64,000 nt of DNA from Streptomyces sp. Tue6028 (GCF_002300165.1 NZ_MLCE01000026.1:248001-312000); one strand, 5' to 3'; shown: positions 17,431 to 27,843, numbered from the stretch's first letter. Numbers and translations are program-made. The notes: generated by a model from the letters alone, not told the origin.

Positions 17431-17868
17431 ATGCCGTCCAATGACGCCCGGATCCTCCTACAGGCCGCTGTGCCCACAGCTGCCGTCGGCGCTGTTGCCG
17501 CCGTCGTCAGTGGTGTGGTCGCCGGCGGCAAGGGAGCGATCGGGGCCGTCGTCGCGACGCTTGTCGTGATCCTCTTCATGGGGCTCGGGCTCTACGTCCT
17601 GCAGCGCACCGCCAAATCGCTTCCGCACCTGTTCCAGGCGATGGGTCTGCTGCTCTACACGGCGCAGATCCTGCTGCTGTTCGTCTTCGTCGCCGCGTTC
17701 AAGAACACGTCGCTGTTCAACCCCAAGGCCTTCGCGCTCACCCTGGTCGCCACCACGCTCGTGTGGATCGGCGCACAGGCGCGTGCCCACATGAAGGCCA
17801 AGATCCTTTACGTCGAACCCGACTCCTCGAAGGGCGACAAGCCCGAAAAGTCGGGGCACTCGTCGTGA
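17431..17868 (+). CDS. AtpI-like membrane protein of the ATP synthase operon
   Basis: First gene of the ATP synthase cluster; 145 residues with four predicted membrane helices (about 12-35, 38-58, 70-92 and 97-117) and a hydrophilic, Lys/Ser-rich tail. In other bacteria AtpI is not part of the finished enzyme but assists assembly of the c-ring or ion supply; sequence similarity within this group is weak, so the call rests on position and topology. GCGGAG precedes the ATG. The 225-bp gap to atpB is unusually long for this operon and may hold an extra promoter or leader. Confidence 0.8.
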   Translation: MPSNDARILLQAAVPTAAVGAVAAVVSGVVAGGKGAIGAVVATLVVILFMGLGLYVLQRTAKSLPHLFQAMGLLLYTAQILLLFVFVAAFKNTSLFNPKAFALTLVATTLVWIGAQARAHMKAKILYVEPDSSKGDKPEKSGHSS

Positions 17869-18093
17869 GGGGTAGGGCCGGGATAAGTGCGCGTAAGAGA
17901 TCCTGCTATCGTCCGGTGCCAACTGCGGCATCGCGGGCGCGGGCATCTGAGCTGACGCCTGCTCAATCGCGAGGCTTGATGCCCCACAGCCGCCCCCACA
18001 TCCGTAACACCAGTCCAGTGCCGAACCGCGGCTGCGCGCCGCGCCGACACAACGAGGTTGCCGTACCTATGCGCCACGCTGAAGGAGCCCGCG

Positions 18094-18915
18094 GTGAGTG
18101 CTGACCCGACGCAGGTGCTCGCCTTCGAGACCGACTGCCACATCTTCGACGGCTGTGGCTTCCCGGCTCCCGGCCTGCACTCGTTCCTGTTCGAGCCCCT
18201 CTGGGGCGACGGCGACAGCAACGTGTACTTCAACAAGACGATGCTGCTGGCGCTGCTCGGCTCGATCATCGTTATCGGCTTCTTCTGGGCCGCCTTCCGC
18301 AAGCCGAAGGTCGTCCCGGGCAAGCTGCAGATGGTCGCCGAGGCGGGCTACGACTTCATCCGCCGCGGCGTCGTCTACGAGACGATCGGCAAGAAGGAAG
18401 GCGAGAAGTACGTTCCGCTGATCGTCTCGCTGTTCTTCTTCATCTGGATGATGAACCTCTGGTCGATCATTCCGGTCGCCCAGTTCCCGGTCACCGCGAT
18501 CATCGCGTACCCCGCCGTTCTGGCACTGATCGTCTACGTCCTGTGGGTCTCGCTGACCTTCAAGCGGCACGGCTTCGTCGGTGCGCTCAAGAACTTCACC
18601 GGCTACGACAAGTCGCTCGGCCCGGTCCTCCCGCTGGCCATGTTCATCGAGTTCCTCTCGAACCTGATCGTCCGGCCGTTCACGCACGCCGTGCGACTGT
18701 TCGCGAACATGTTCGCGGGTCACACGCTGCTGCTGCTGTTCACGATCGCCAGCTGGTACCTGCTCAACGGCATCGGCATCGCCTACGCGGGTGTCTCGTT
18801 CATCATGACGCTCGTCATGACGGCCTTCGAGCTGTTCATCCAGGCCCTGCAGGCGTACGTGTTCGTGCTGCTGACCTGCACCTTCATCCAGGGCGCGCTG
18901 GCCGAGCACCACTGA
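18094..18915 (+). CDS. atpB: ATP synthase F0 subunit a
   Basis: Membrane stator subunit that forms the two proton half-channels against the c-ring. It has 273 residues from the GTG at 18094, which follows GAAGGAG; a longer frame from 18058 lacks a good site. Five to six hydrophobic helices are visible. The essential arginine lies in HAVRLFANMFAGHTLLL, in the fourth helix, and the C-terminal helix ELFIQALQAYVFVLLTCTFI supplies the Gln/Tyr residues facing the c-ring. The N-terminus contains two cysteines (CHIFDGCGFP) on the outer side, which occur in Streptomyces homologues as I recall. atpE follows after 74 bp. Confidence 0.97.
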   Translation: MSADPTQVLAFETDCHIFDGCGFPAPGLHSFLFEPLWGDGDSNVYFNKTMLLALLGSIIVIGFFWAAFRKPKVVPGKLQMVAEAGYDFIRRGVVYETIGKKEGEKYVPLIVSLFFFIWMMNLWSIIPVAQFPVTAIIAYPAVLALIVYVLWVSLTFKRHGFVGALKNFTGYDKSLGPVLPLAMFIEFLSNLIVRPFTHAVRLFANMFAGHTLLLLFTIASWYLLNGIGIAYAGVSFIMTLVMTAFELFIQALQAYVFVLLTCTFIQGALAEHH

Positions 18916-18989
18916 GCGCAGCCCCTCTCGACCCCGCACTCGTCCGGTGGCCAACCCCCACCGGTCCGTAAAGAAAAGGAAGAACTGGC

Positions 18990-19220
18990 ATGTCCCAGAC
19001 CCTTGCCGCTGTCTCCGGCTCGCTCGGCTCGATCGGTTACGGCCTCGCGGCCATCGGCCCCGGCGTCGGCGTCGGCATCATCTTCGGTAACGGCACCCAG
19101 GCGCTCGCCCGTCAGCCTGAGGCCGCCGGTCTGATCCGCGCCAACCAGATCCTCGGCTTCGCCTTCTGTGAGGCGCTCGCCCTCATCGGTCTGGTCATGC
19201 CGTTCGTCTACGGCACCTGA
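18990..19220 (+). CDS. atpE: ATP synthase F0 subunit c
   Basis: Rotor-ring subunit, 76 residues folded as a hairpin of two membrane helices. The polar loop is ALARQPEA, the conserved RQP that contacts gamma/epsilon. The proton-binding carboxylate is E61 in FAFCEALALIG. Glycine-rich packing of helix 1 (AAIGPGVGVGIIFGNG) is intact. The ATG follows AAAGGAAG, a strong ribosome binding site that suits the high copy number of c in the ring. Confidence 0.97.
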   Translation: MSQTLAAVSGSLGSIGYGLAAIGPGVGVGIIFGNGTQALARQPEAAGLIRANQILGFAFCEALALIGLVMPFVYGT

Positions 19221-19261
19221 TCGACCGATCAGCAACAGCCCACTAGACGAAAGGCACTGAA

Positions 19262-19807
19262 ATGAGCCACCTGCTCATTCTGGCGGCCGAGGAGAAGGAA
19301 AACCCCCTCGTCCCGCCGATCCCCGAGCTTGTCATCGGCCTGATCGCCTTCGTCATCGTCTTCGGCTTCCTGGCCTGGAAGCTCCTCCCGAACATCAACA
19401 AGGTTCTGGAGCAGCGTCGCGAGGCCATCGAGGGCGGTATCGAGAAGGCCGAGGCCGCTCAGACCGAGGCCCAGAGCGTTCTTGAGCAGTACAAGGCGCA
19501 GCTCGCCGAGGCCCGGCACGAGGCGGCCCGTCTGCGCCAGGAGGCGCAGGAACAGGGCGCCACGCTCATCACCGAGATGCGTGCGGAAGGCCAGCGGCAG
19601 CGCGAGGAGATCGTCACCGCCGGTCACGCGCAGATCGAGGCGGACCGCAAGGCTGCCGCCCAGGCGCTGCGTCAGGACGTCGGCCAGCTGGCCACGGCCC
19701 TGGCCGGCAAGCTGGTCGGCGAGTCCCTCGAGGACCACGCCCGGCAGAGCCGTGTCATCGACCGCTTCCTCGACGAGCTTGAGGAGAAGGCCGAGGCAGC
19801 TCGATGA
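19262..19807 (+). CDS. atpF: ATP synthase F0 subunit b
   Basis: Peripheral stalk subunit of 181 residues. One N-terminal membrane helix (VIGLIAFVIVFGFLAWKLL, about 20-38) is followed by a long charged coiled coil (e.g. RREAIEGGIEKAEAAQTEAQ) that dimerises and reaches up to subunit delta. The start ATG at 19262 follows GAAAGGCA. The gene overlaps atpH by 4 bp (ATGA), so translation of the two stalk subunits is likely coupled. Confidence 0.96.
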   Translation: MSHLLILAAEEKENPLVPPIPELVIGLIAFVIVFGFLAWKLLPNINKVLEQRREAIEGGIEKAEAAQTEAQSVLEQYKAQLAEARHEAARLRQEAQEQGATLITEMRAEGQRQREEIVTAGHAQIEADRKAAAQALRQDVGQLATALAGKLVGESLEDHARQSRVIDRFLDELEEKAEAAR

Positions 19808-20625
19808 CAGCGCACGGAGCGAGCCGCGAGGCATTCGCAGCAGCCCGTGAGCGTCTCGACGCGCTGACGGACTCGGCGTCCGTGGACGCGGCGCAGCTCG
19901 CCGACGAGCTGGCCGCCGTCACCGCGCTGCTCGACCGCGAGGTGTCGCTGCGTCGGGTCCTGACCGACCCGGCGCAGCCCGGCGAGGCCAAGGCCGAACT
20001 GGCGCAGCGCCTGCTCGGCGGCCAGGTGAGCGGCACGGCCGCCGACCTGGTGTCCGGCATGGTGCGTTCCCGCTGGTCGCAGCCCCGCGACCTGGTGGAC
20101 GCGCTGGAGGAACTGACCGCGACGGCCGACCTCACGGCCGCGCAGCGCAGCGGTGGCCTCGACAACGTCGAGGACGAGCTGTTCCGGTTCGGCCGGATCG
20201 TCTCCTCGAACACCGAGCTGCGCGCCGCGCTGACCGACCGCGCCGCCTCCAAGGCGGCCAAGAGCGAGCTGCTGCGCAGCCTGCTCGGCGGACGGGCCGA
20301 CGTGACCACCGAGCGCCTGGTGACGCGCCTTGTGACCGCTCCGCGTGGACGTAGCCTGGAAGCGGGACTCGAGTCCCTGTCCAAGCTCGCCGCAGAGCGC
20401 CGCAACCGCGTGGTCGCCGTCGTCACCTCGGCGGTCCCGCTGAGCGACGGACAGAAGCAGCGCCTCGGCGCCGCTCTGGCGAAGCTCTACGGCCGTCAGA
20501 TGCACCTCAACCTCGACGTGGACCCCGAGGTCCTCGGCGGGATCCGGGTGCAGGTCGGCGACGAGGTCATCAACGGCTCCATCGCGGATCGACTTGAGGA
20601 CGCAGGCCGCCGCCTGGCCGGCTAG
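19804..20625 (+). CDS. atpH: ATP synthase F1 subunit delta, long actinobacterial form
   Basis: Links the peripheral stalk to the top of F1. It has 273 residues, about 90 more than the E. coli subunit (177). The conserved delta domain is C-terminal (about 100-273), ending in VLGGIRVQVGDEVINGSIADRLED, which is the family signature. The N-terminal part is an added helical region (LDALTDSASVDAAQLADEL) also found in other Streptomyces. In mycobacteria delta is instead fused to a second b-type subunit; here it is not. It overlaps atpF by 4 bp. Confidence 0.95.
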   Translation: MTAHGASREAFAAARERLDALTDSASVDAAQLADELAAVTALLDREVSLRRVLTDPAQPGEAKAELAQRLLGGQVSGTAADLVSGMVRSRWSQPRDLVDALEELTATADLTAAQRSGGLDNVEDELFRFGRIVSSNTELRAALTDRAASKAAKSELLRSLLGGRADVTTERLVTRLVTAPRGRSLEAGLESLSKLAAERRNRVVAVVTSAVPLSDGQKQRLGAALAKLYGRQMHLNLDVDPEVLGGIRVQVGDEVINGSIADRLEDAGRRLAG

Positions 20626-20755
20626 CAGCAACTCAAAAAGAAGTACGTAATTACGGCCCTCGTTGGGCCGTGCAGAGGATTCACCTCTCTTAGGGGGGAG
20701 TCCCCATCCCCCCAAAGTGAAACTTCGGGCCCAACAAGGAGAGCAGGGAACCCAG

Positions 20756-22345
20756 ATGGCGGAGCTCACGATCCGGCCGGAGGAGATCCGGGACGCGCTG
20801 GAGAACTTTGTCCAGTCGTACAAGCCGGACGCGGCCTCGCGCGAGGAGGTCGGTACGGTCACCCTTGCCGGCGACGGCATCGCGAAGGTCGAGGGCCTGC
20901 CCTCGGCCATGGCCAACGAACTGCTGAAGTTCGAGGACGGCACCCTCGGCCTCGCGCTGAACCTGGAAGAGCGCGAGATCGGCGCCATCGTCCTCGGCGA
21001 GTTCAGCGGCATCGAGGAGGGCCAGCCGGTGCAGCGCACCGGAGAGGTTCTGTCCGTCGCCGTCGGCGAGGGCTACCTCGGCCGCGTTGTCGACCCGCTC
21101 GGCAACCCGATCGACGGCCTCGGCGAGATCGAGACCACCGGCCGCCGCGCCCTCGAACTGCAGGCCCCCACGGTCATGCAGCGCAAGTCGGTGCACGAGC
21201 CGATGGAGACCGGCTACAAGGCCGTCGACGCGATGACCCCCGTCGGCCGTGGCCAGCGTCAGCTGATCATCGGCGACCGCCAGACCGGCAAGACCGCCCT
21301 GGCCGTCGACACGATCATCAACCAGCGCGACAACTGGCGCACCGGCGACCCGAAGAAGCAGGTCCGCTGCATCTACGTCGCCATCGGCCAGAAGGGCTCC
21401 ACCATCGCCTCGGTGCGCGGTGCCCTGGAAGAGGCCGGCGCGCTCGAGTACACGACCATCGTCGCCGCCCCGGCGTCCGACCCGGCCGGCTTCAAGTACC
21501 TGGCGCCGTACACCGGTTCGGCCATCGGCCAGCAGTGGATGTACGAGGGCAAGCATGTCCTCATCATCTTCGACGACCTCTCGAAGCAGGCCGACGCCTA
21601 CCGCGCCGTCTCCCTGCTGCTGCGCCGCCCGCCGGGCCGCGAGGCCTACCCGGGTGACGTCTTCTACCTGCACTCCCGTCTGCTGGAGCGCTGCGCGAAG
21701 CTCTCCGACGACATGGGCGCCGGTTCGATGACGGGTCTGCCGATCGTCGAGACCAAGGCGAACGACGTGTCGGCGTTCATCCCGACCAACGTCATCTCCA
21801 TCACCGACGGCCAGTGCTTCCTGGAGTCGGACCTCTTCAACGCCGGTCAGCGTCCCGCGCTGAACGTCGGTATCTCCGTCTCCCGTGTCGGTGGTTCCGC
21901 CCAGCACAAGGCGATGAAGCAGGTCTCCGGCCGACTGCGCGTCGACCTCGCCCAGTTCCGTGAGCTGGAGGCGTTCGCCGCCTTCGGTTCCGACCTGGAC
22001 GCCGCGTCGAAGTCGCAGCTGGAGCGCGGTCAGCGCATGGTCGAGCTGCTCAAGCAGGCTCAGTACCAGCCGATGCCGACCGAGGACCAGGTCGTCTCCG
22101 TGTGGGCCGGCACCACCGGCAAGATGGACGACGTGCCGGTCGCCGACATCCGCCGCTTCGAGAAGGAGCTCCTGGAGTACCTGCACCGCAAGGAGCAGGG
22201 CCTCATGACCTCCATCAAGGAGGGCGGCAAGATGTCGGACGACACCCTCACCGCTGTTGCCGACGCGATCGCCGACTTCAAGAAGCAGTTCGAGACCTCG
22301 GACGGCAAGCTTCTCGGCGAGGACGCCCCGGCCGCGGCCAAGTGA
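20756..22345 (+). CDS. atpA: ATP synthase F1 subunit alpha
   Basis: Non-catalytic nucleotide-binding subunit of the F1 hexamer, 529 residues. It begins MAELTIRPEEIRDALENFVQ at the ATG 20756; AAGGAG and CAGGGAA precede it, and the upstream in-frame extension is leader sequence. The P-loop is GDRQTGKTA (173-180). The alpha-type sequence ISVSRVGGSAQ, carrying the arginine finger that reaches into the beta active site, is present. The 130-bp spacer after atpH contains a TTAGGGG stretch but no clear hairpin. Confidence 0.97.
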   Translation: MAELTIRPEEIRDALENFVQSYKPDAASREEVGTVTLAGDGIAKVEGLPSAMANELLKFEDGTLGLALNLEEREIGAIVLGEFSGIEEGQPVQRTGEVLSVAVGEGYLGRVVDPLGNPIDGLGEIETTGRRALELQAPTVMQRKSVHEPMETGYKAVDAMTPVGRGQRQLIIGDRQTGKTALAVDTIINQRDNWRTGDPKKQVRCIYVAIGQKGSTIASVRGALEEAGALEYTTIVAAPASDPAGFKYLAPYTGSAIGQQWMYEGKHVLIIFDDLSKQADAYRAVSLLLRRPPGREAYPGDVFYLHSRLLERCAKLSDDMGAGSMTGLPIVETKANDVSAFIPTNVISITDGQCFLESDLFNAGQRPALNVGISVSRVGGSAQHKAMKQVSGRLRVDLAQFRELEAFAAFGSDLDAASKSQLERGQRMVELLKQAQYQPMPTEDQVVSVWAGTTGKMDDVPVADIRRFEKELLEYLHRKEQGLMTSIKEGGKMSDDTLTAVADAIADFKKQFETSDGKLLGEDAPAAAK

Positions 22346-22366
22346 CGTAAGGAAGGGACCTGACTC

Positions 22367-23284
22367 ATGGGAGCCCAGCTCCGGGTCTACAAGCGTCGCA
22401 TCCGATCCGTCACCGCGACCAAGAAGATCACCAAGGCGATGGAGATGATCGCCGCCTCGCGTGTCGTGAAGGCGCAGCGCAAGGTGAGGGCCTCCACGCC
22501 GTACGCGACCGAGCTCACGCGCGCGGTCACGGCGGTGGGTACCGGTTCGAACACCAAGCACCCGCTGACCACGGAGGCGGAGACGGCGACCCGTTCCGCG
22601 GTGCTGCTCCTCACGAGCGACCGCGGACTGGCCGGCGCCTTCAACTCCAACGCCATCAAGGCCGCCGAGCAGCTGACGGCGCGCCTCGAGGCGGAAGGCA
22701 AGCAGGTCGACACGTACATCGTCGGCCGCCGCGGTGTCGCCCACTACAACTTCCGTGAGCGCAAGATCGCGGAGCAGTGGACGGGCTTCACCGACGAGCC
22801 CACCTACGCGGACGCGAAGACGGTCGCGGGTCCGCTCATCGAGGCCATCGAGAAGGAGACGGCGGACGGCGGCGTGGACGAACTCCACATCGTCTACACC
22901 GAGTTCGTCTCGATGATGACGCAGACGGCCATCGACGGCCGACTGCTTCCGCTTCGCCTCGAAGAGGTGGCGGAGGAGGCGTCCGGCACGGGCGAGATCC
23001 TCCCGCTGTTCGAGTTCGAGCCGTCGGCGGAGGACGTCCTCGACGCCCTGCTGCCGCGCTACGTCGAGAGCCGAATCTACAACGCGCTGCTCCAGTCGGC
23101 TGCCTCCAAGCACGCCGCCACGCGACGCGCGATGAAGTCGGCGACCGACAACGCGGGCGAGCTGATCAACACGCTCTCCCGTCTTGCCAACGCGGCCCGC
23201 CAGGCCGAAATCACCCAGGAAATCAGCGAGATCGTCGGTGGCGCCAGCGCCCTTGCCGACGCGACCGCGGGGAGTGACAAGTAA
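22367..23284 (+). CDS. atpG: ATP synthase F1 subunit gamma
   Basis: Central rotor shaft, 305 residues. N-terminal helix GAQLRVYKRRIRSVTATKKITKAMEMIAASRVVKAQ and C-terminal helix NAARQAEITQEISEIVGGASAL form the coiled-coil axle. LLLTSDRGLAGAFNSNAIK is the conserved Rossmann-like core motif. Actinobacterial gamma subunits carry a short extra loop; a region EEASGTGEILPLFEFEPS is consistent with it. ATG 22367 follows AAGGAAGGG. Its stop TAA shares a base with the atpD ATG. Confidence 0.97.
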   Translation: MGAQLRVYKRRIRSVTATKKITKAMEMIAASRVVKAQRKVRASTPYATELTRAVTAVGTGSNTKHPLTTEAETATRSAVLLLTSDRGLAGAFNSNAIKAAEQLTARLEAEGKQVDTYIVGRRGVAHYNFRERKIAEQWTGFTDEPTYADAKTVAGPLIEAIEKETADGGVDELHIVYTEFVSMMTQTAIDGRLLPLRLEEVAEEASGTGEILPLFEFEPSAEDVLDALLPRYVESRIYNALLQSAASKHAATRRAMKSATDNAGELINTLSRLANAARQAEITQEISEIVGGASALADATAGSDK

Positions 23285-24720
23285 TGACGACGACTTCAGA
23301 GACGGCCGTTGCCACGGGCCGCGTCGCCCGGGTCATCGGTCCGGTCGTCGACGTGGAGTTCCCCGTCGACGCGATGCCGGACATCTACAACGCCCTTCAC
23401 GTCGAGGTGGCCGACCCGGCCAACGCCGGCGAGAAGAAGACGCTGACCCTGGAGGTCGCCCAGCACCTGGGTGACGGCCTGGTCCGCACGATCTCCATGC
23501 AGCCCACCGACGGTCTGGTCCGCCAGGCTCCGGTCACCGACACCGGCGACGGCATCACCGTCCCGGTCGGCGACTTCACCAAGGGCAAGGTGTTCAACAC
23601 CCTCGGTGAGGTGCTGAACGTCGACGAGCAGTACACGGGCGAGCGCTGGTCCATCCACCGCAAGGCCCCGAACTTCGACGAGCTCGAGTCGAAGACCGAG
23701 ATGTTCGAGACCGGCGTCAAGGTCATCGACCTTCTCACCCCGTACGTCAAGGGTGGAAAGATCGGTCTGTTCGGTGGTGCCGGCGTCGGCAAGACGGTGC
23801 TCATCCAGGAGATGATCTACCGCGTCGCCAACAACCACGACGGTGTCTCCGTGTTCGCCGGTGTCGGTGAGCGCACCCGTGAGGGCAACGACCTCATCGA
23901 GGAGATGTCGGACTCGGGCGTCATCGACAAGACCGCCCTTGTCTTCGGTCAGATGGACGAGCCCCCGGGCACCCGTCTGCGCGTGGCCCTGGCCGGTCTG
24001 ACCATGGCGGAGTACTTCCGCGATGTGCAGAAGCAGGACGTGCTGTTCTTCATCGACAACATCTTCCGCTTCACCCAGGCCGGTTCCGAGGTCTCCACGC
24101 TGCTCGGCCGCATGCCCTCCGCGGTGGGCTACCAGCCGAACCTGGCCGACGAGATGGGTCTCCTCCAGGAGCGCATCACCTCGACCCGTGGTCACTCGAT
24201 CACCTCGATGCAGGCGATCTACGTCCCCGCGGACGACCTGACCGACCCGGCCCCGGCCACCACGTTCGCCCACCTCGACGCGACGACGGTTCTGTCCCGT
24301 CCGATCTCCGAGAAGGGCATCTACCCGGCCGTGGACCCGCTGGACTCCACGTCCCGCATCCTGGACCCGCGCTACATCGCGCAGGACCACTACACCGCCG
24401 CGATGCGCGTGAAGTCGGTGCTGCAGAAGTACAAGGACCTCCAGGACATCATCGCGATCCTCGGTATCGACGAGCTGGGCGAAGAGGACAAGCTCACCGT
24501 CCACCGTGCCCGTCGCGTGGAGCGCTTCCTGTCCCAGAACACCCACGTCGCCAAGCAGTTCACCGGCGTCGACGGGTCGGACGTCCCGCTGGACGAGTCG
24601 ATCGCGGCCTTCAACGCGATCATCGACGGTGAGTACGACCACTTCCCGGAGCAGGCGTTCTTCATGTGCGGTGGCATTGAGGACCTCAAGGCCAACGCCA
24701 AGGAGCTCGGCGTCTCCTGA
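23284..24720 (+). CDS. atpD: ATP synthase F1 subunit beta
   Basis: Catalytic subunit that makes ATP; 478 residues. Walker A is GGAGVGKTV (164-171), the catalytic glutamate lies in GERTREGNDL, and Walker B is VLFFIDNIFRFTQAGSEVS. The DELSEED loop is represented by DELGEEDKL, which contacts gamma and epsilon. The gene overlaps atpG by one base (TAATG). A 128-bp spacer with hairpins separates it from atpC, unlike the tight packing of the preceding genes. Confidence 0.98.
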   Translation: MTTTSETAVATGRVARVIGPVVDVEFPVDAMPDIYNALHVEVADPANAGEKKTLTLEVAQHLGDGLVRTISMQPTDGLVRQAPVTDTGDGITVPVGDFTKGKVFNTLGEVLNVDEQYTGERWSIHRKAPNFDELESKTEMFETGVKVIDLLTPYVKGGKIGLFGGAGVGKTVLIQEMIYRVANNHDGVSVFAGVGERTREGNDLIEEMSDSGVIDKTALVFGQMDEPPGTRLRVALAGLTMAEYFRDVQKQDVLFFIDNIFRFTQAGSEVSTLLGRMPSAVGYQPNLADEMGLLQERITSTRGHSITSMQAIYVPADDLTDPAPATTFAHLDATTVLSRPISEKGIYPAVDPLDSTSRILDPRYIAQDHYTAAMRVKSVLQKYKDLQDIIAILGIDELGEEDKLTVHRARRVERFLSQNTHVAKQFTGVDGSDVPLDESIAAFNAIIDGEYDHFPEQAFFMCGGIEDLKANAKELGVS

Positions 24721-24736
24721 ACCTCGTGTTCTGCGT

Positions 24737-24829
24737 GAGGGGGGCGGGGTCGCACCTCGCGGGGCGCGTCCCGTCCCCCTCCGTACGCCTACTAGACTTT
24801 GACCCAACACCCGGCAGCAACGCCGGGTG
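24737..24829 (+). promoter_or_regulatory. Two hairpins and a -10-like box between atpD and atpC
   Basis: GAGGGGGGCGGGG (24737-24749) can pair imperfectly with 24769-24781. A perfect 8-bp stem CACCCGGC (24808-24815) with GCCGGGTG (24822-24829) lies just before the atpC ribosome binding site. TAGACT at 24793-24798 resembles a -10 box. The structure could lower or separately set expression of subunit epsilon. Confidence 0.5.
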
Positions 24830-24848
24830 GTGACCCGAGGAGCCCACC

Positions 24849-25223
24849 TTGGCTGCTGAGCTGCACGTCGAGCTCGTCGCCGCGGACCGCAGTGTCTGGT
24901 CCGGCGAGGCCACCCTGGTCGTCGCGCGTACCACGTCCGGCGACATCGGCGTCATGCCCGGTCACCAGCCGCTGCTCGGTGTGCTGGAGTCGGGCCCGGT
25001 GACCATCCGTACGAGTGATGGTGGAACGGTCGTCGCCGCGGTGCACGGCGGTTTCATCTCGTTCGCCGACAACAAGCTGTCACTGCTGGCCGAGATCGCC
25101 GAGCTGTCGGACGAGATCGACGTCCAGCGTGCGGAGCGGGAGCTCGAGCGCGCGAAGGCGGAGGGCGATGCCTCCGCCGAGCGTCGCGCGGACGTCCGCC
25201 TGCGGGCGGTGGCGGCGCGCTGA
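24849..25223 (+). CDS. atpC: ATP synthase F1 subunit epsilon
   Basis: Rotor foot subunit that couples gamma to the c-ring and can inhibit ATP hydrolysis. It has 124 residues from a TTG start with CGAGGAG upstream. The N-terminal beta-sandwich is clear (LHVELVAADRSVWSGEA, GDIGVMPGHQPLLGVL, VHGGFISFADNKLSLLA). The C-terminal helical part is short and charged (VQRAERELERAKAEGD), shorter than the E. coli hairpin. The TTG start, rarer than ATG, and the hairpins before it both suggest reduced translation relative to beta. Confidence 0.95.
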   Translation: MAAELHVELVAADRSVWSGEATLVVARTTSGDIGVMPGHQPLLGVLESGPVTIRTSDGGTVVAAVHGGFISFADNKLSLLAEIAELSDEIDVQRAERELERAKAEGDASAERRADVRLRAVAAR

Positions 25224-25248
25224 CCCCAGCGCGCACGGAATGACGTGA

Positions 25249-25315
25249 CTCAGCCGCGGCCGGGACTGGAGACATCCAGACCGGGCCGCGGCTGAGGCGA
25301 TGCGGGTACTTTTTT
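25249..25315 (+). terminator. Terminator of the ATP synthase operon
   Basis: A perfect 13-bp stem (25249-25261 with 25284-25296, CTCAGCCGCGGCC) is extended inside by CTGGA/TCCAG. Six T residues follow at 25310-25315. Confidence 0.85.
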
Positions 25316-25361
25316 CCGTTTCATTACCTGCTTTACCTAGGAGACGAGGAGGTCGGTGTCG

Positions 25362-25808
25362 ATGGTCCTCGCTCTGACTGTGTGCGGGTTGGTAGTGGCG
25401 CTCGTGGTCGTGGGCCTTTTCGTCTTCGGCCTCCGCCGCCGGCTGATCCAGCGGTCCGGCGGTACGTTCGACTGCAGCCTGCGATGGGACGTCCCGGAGG
25501 ACGGCGACCCCAGCGGCAAGGGCTGGAGCTACGGGGTGGCCCGCTACAACGGCGACCGCATCGAGTGGTACCGCGTCTTCTCCTACGCACCGCGCCCGCG
25601 TCGTGTGCTGGAGCGTTCCGCGATCGAGGTGGCCGGCCGCCGCGCCCCGGAGGGCGAGGAGGAGCTGGCCCTGCTCTCCGACGCGATCATCCTCGCCTGT
25701 CTGCACCGCGGGACACGGCTCGAACTGGCGATGAGCGAGGACGCCCTGACGGGATTCCTCGCGTGGCTGGAGGCCGCACCACCCGGACAGCGGGTGAACG
25801 TGGCCTGA
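25362..25808 (+). CDS. DUF2550 membrane-anchored protein
   Basis: A conserved actinobacterial protein of unknown role, 148 residues. One N-terminal membrane helix (LALTVCGLVVALVVVGLFVFGL, about 3-24) is followed by a soluble domain with GKGWSYGVARYNGDRIEWYRVFSYAPRPR, the region typical of DUF2550. I chose ATG 25362, 9 bases after GACGAGGAGG; a GTG at 25356 lies too close to that site. It comes after the operon terminator, so it has its own promoter or depends on read-through. A homologue follows atpC in mycobacteria, as I recall, which hints at a link to the cell envelope or to energy metabolism. Confidence 0.85.
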   Translation: MVLALTVCGLVVALVVVGLFVFGLRRRLIQRSGGTFDCSLRWDVPEDGDPSGKGWSYGVARYNGDRIEWYRVFSYAPRPRRVLERSAIEVAGRRAPEGEEELALLSDAIILACLHRGTRLELAMSEDALTGFLAWLEAAPPGQRVNVA

Positions 25809-25838
25809 GAGGTCACGTCCACCCGCCGGGTGAGATGT

Positions 25839-25875
25839 CCCGGACCGGGTCCGGGGAGGGGCGTCAGAGACGCCC
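25839..25875. terminator. Paired hairpins between the DUF2550 gene and chiC
   Basis: CCCGGAC CGG GTCCGGG (25839-25855) and GGGCGTC AGA GACGCCC (25859-25875) lie back to back between convergent genes. They probably stop transcription from both sides. Confidence 0.6.
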
Positions 25876-25891
25876 GGGTGTTCCGACTTTC

Positions 25892-27727
<1,836 letters not shown>

Positions 27728-27801
27728 GATGCCTCTCCTCTTGAGTCTGATCGCCTGTGGGGGCAGGCGGTGTCGTGGGCATGGCTAAGCGCAGTGCGGC
27801 G

Positions 27802-27843
27802 AGAATAGAAAGGTCTGGACCATAGGTCAATAGGTCTGGACCA
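27802..27843 (-). promoter_or_regulatory. chiC promoter with direct repeats (chitinase operator)
   Basis: On the minus strand, TTGACC (27830-27825) and TATTCT (27807-27802) are separated by 17 bp, an excellent sigma-HrdB-type promoter. TGGTCCAGACCT occurs twice: at 27843-27832, upstream of the -35, and at 27822-27811, between -35 and -10. These 12-bp repeats are known from Streptomyces chitinase promoters. They also resemble the DasR site (ACTGGTCTAGACCA). The GlcNAc regulator DasR and/or ChiR may therefore act here. Confidence 0.88.
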
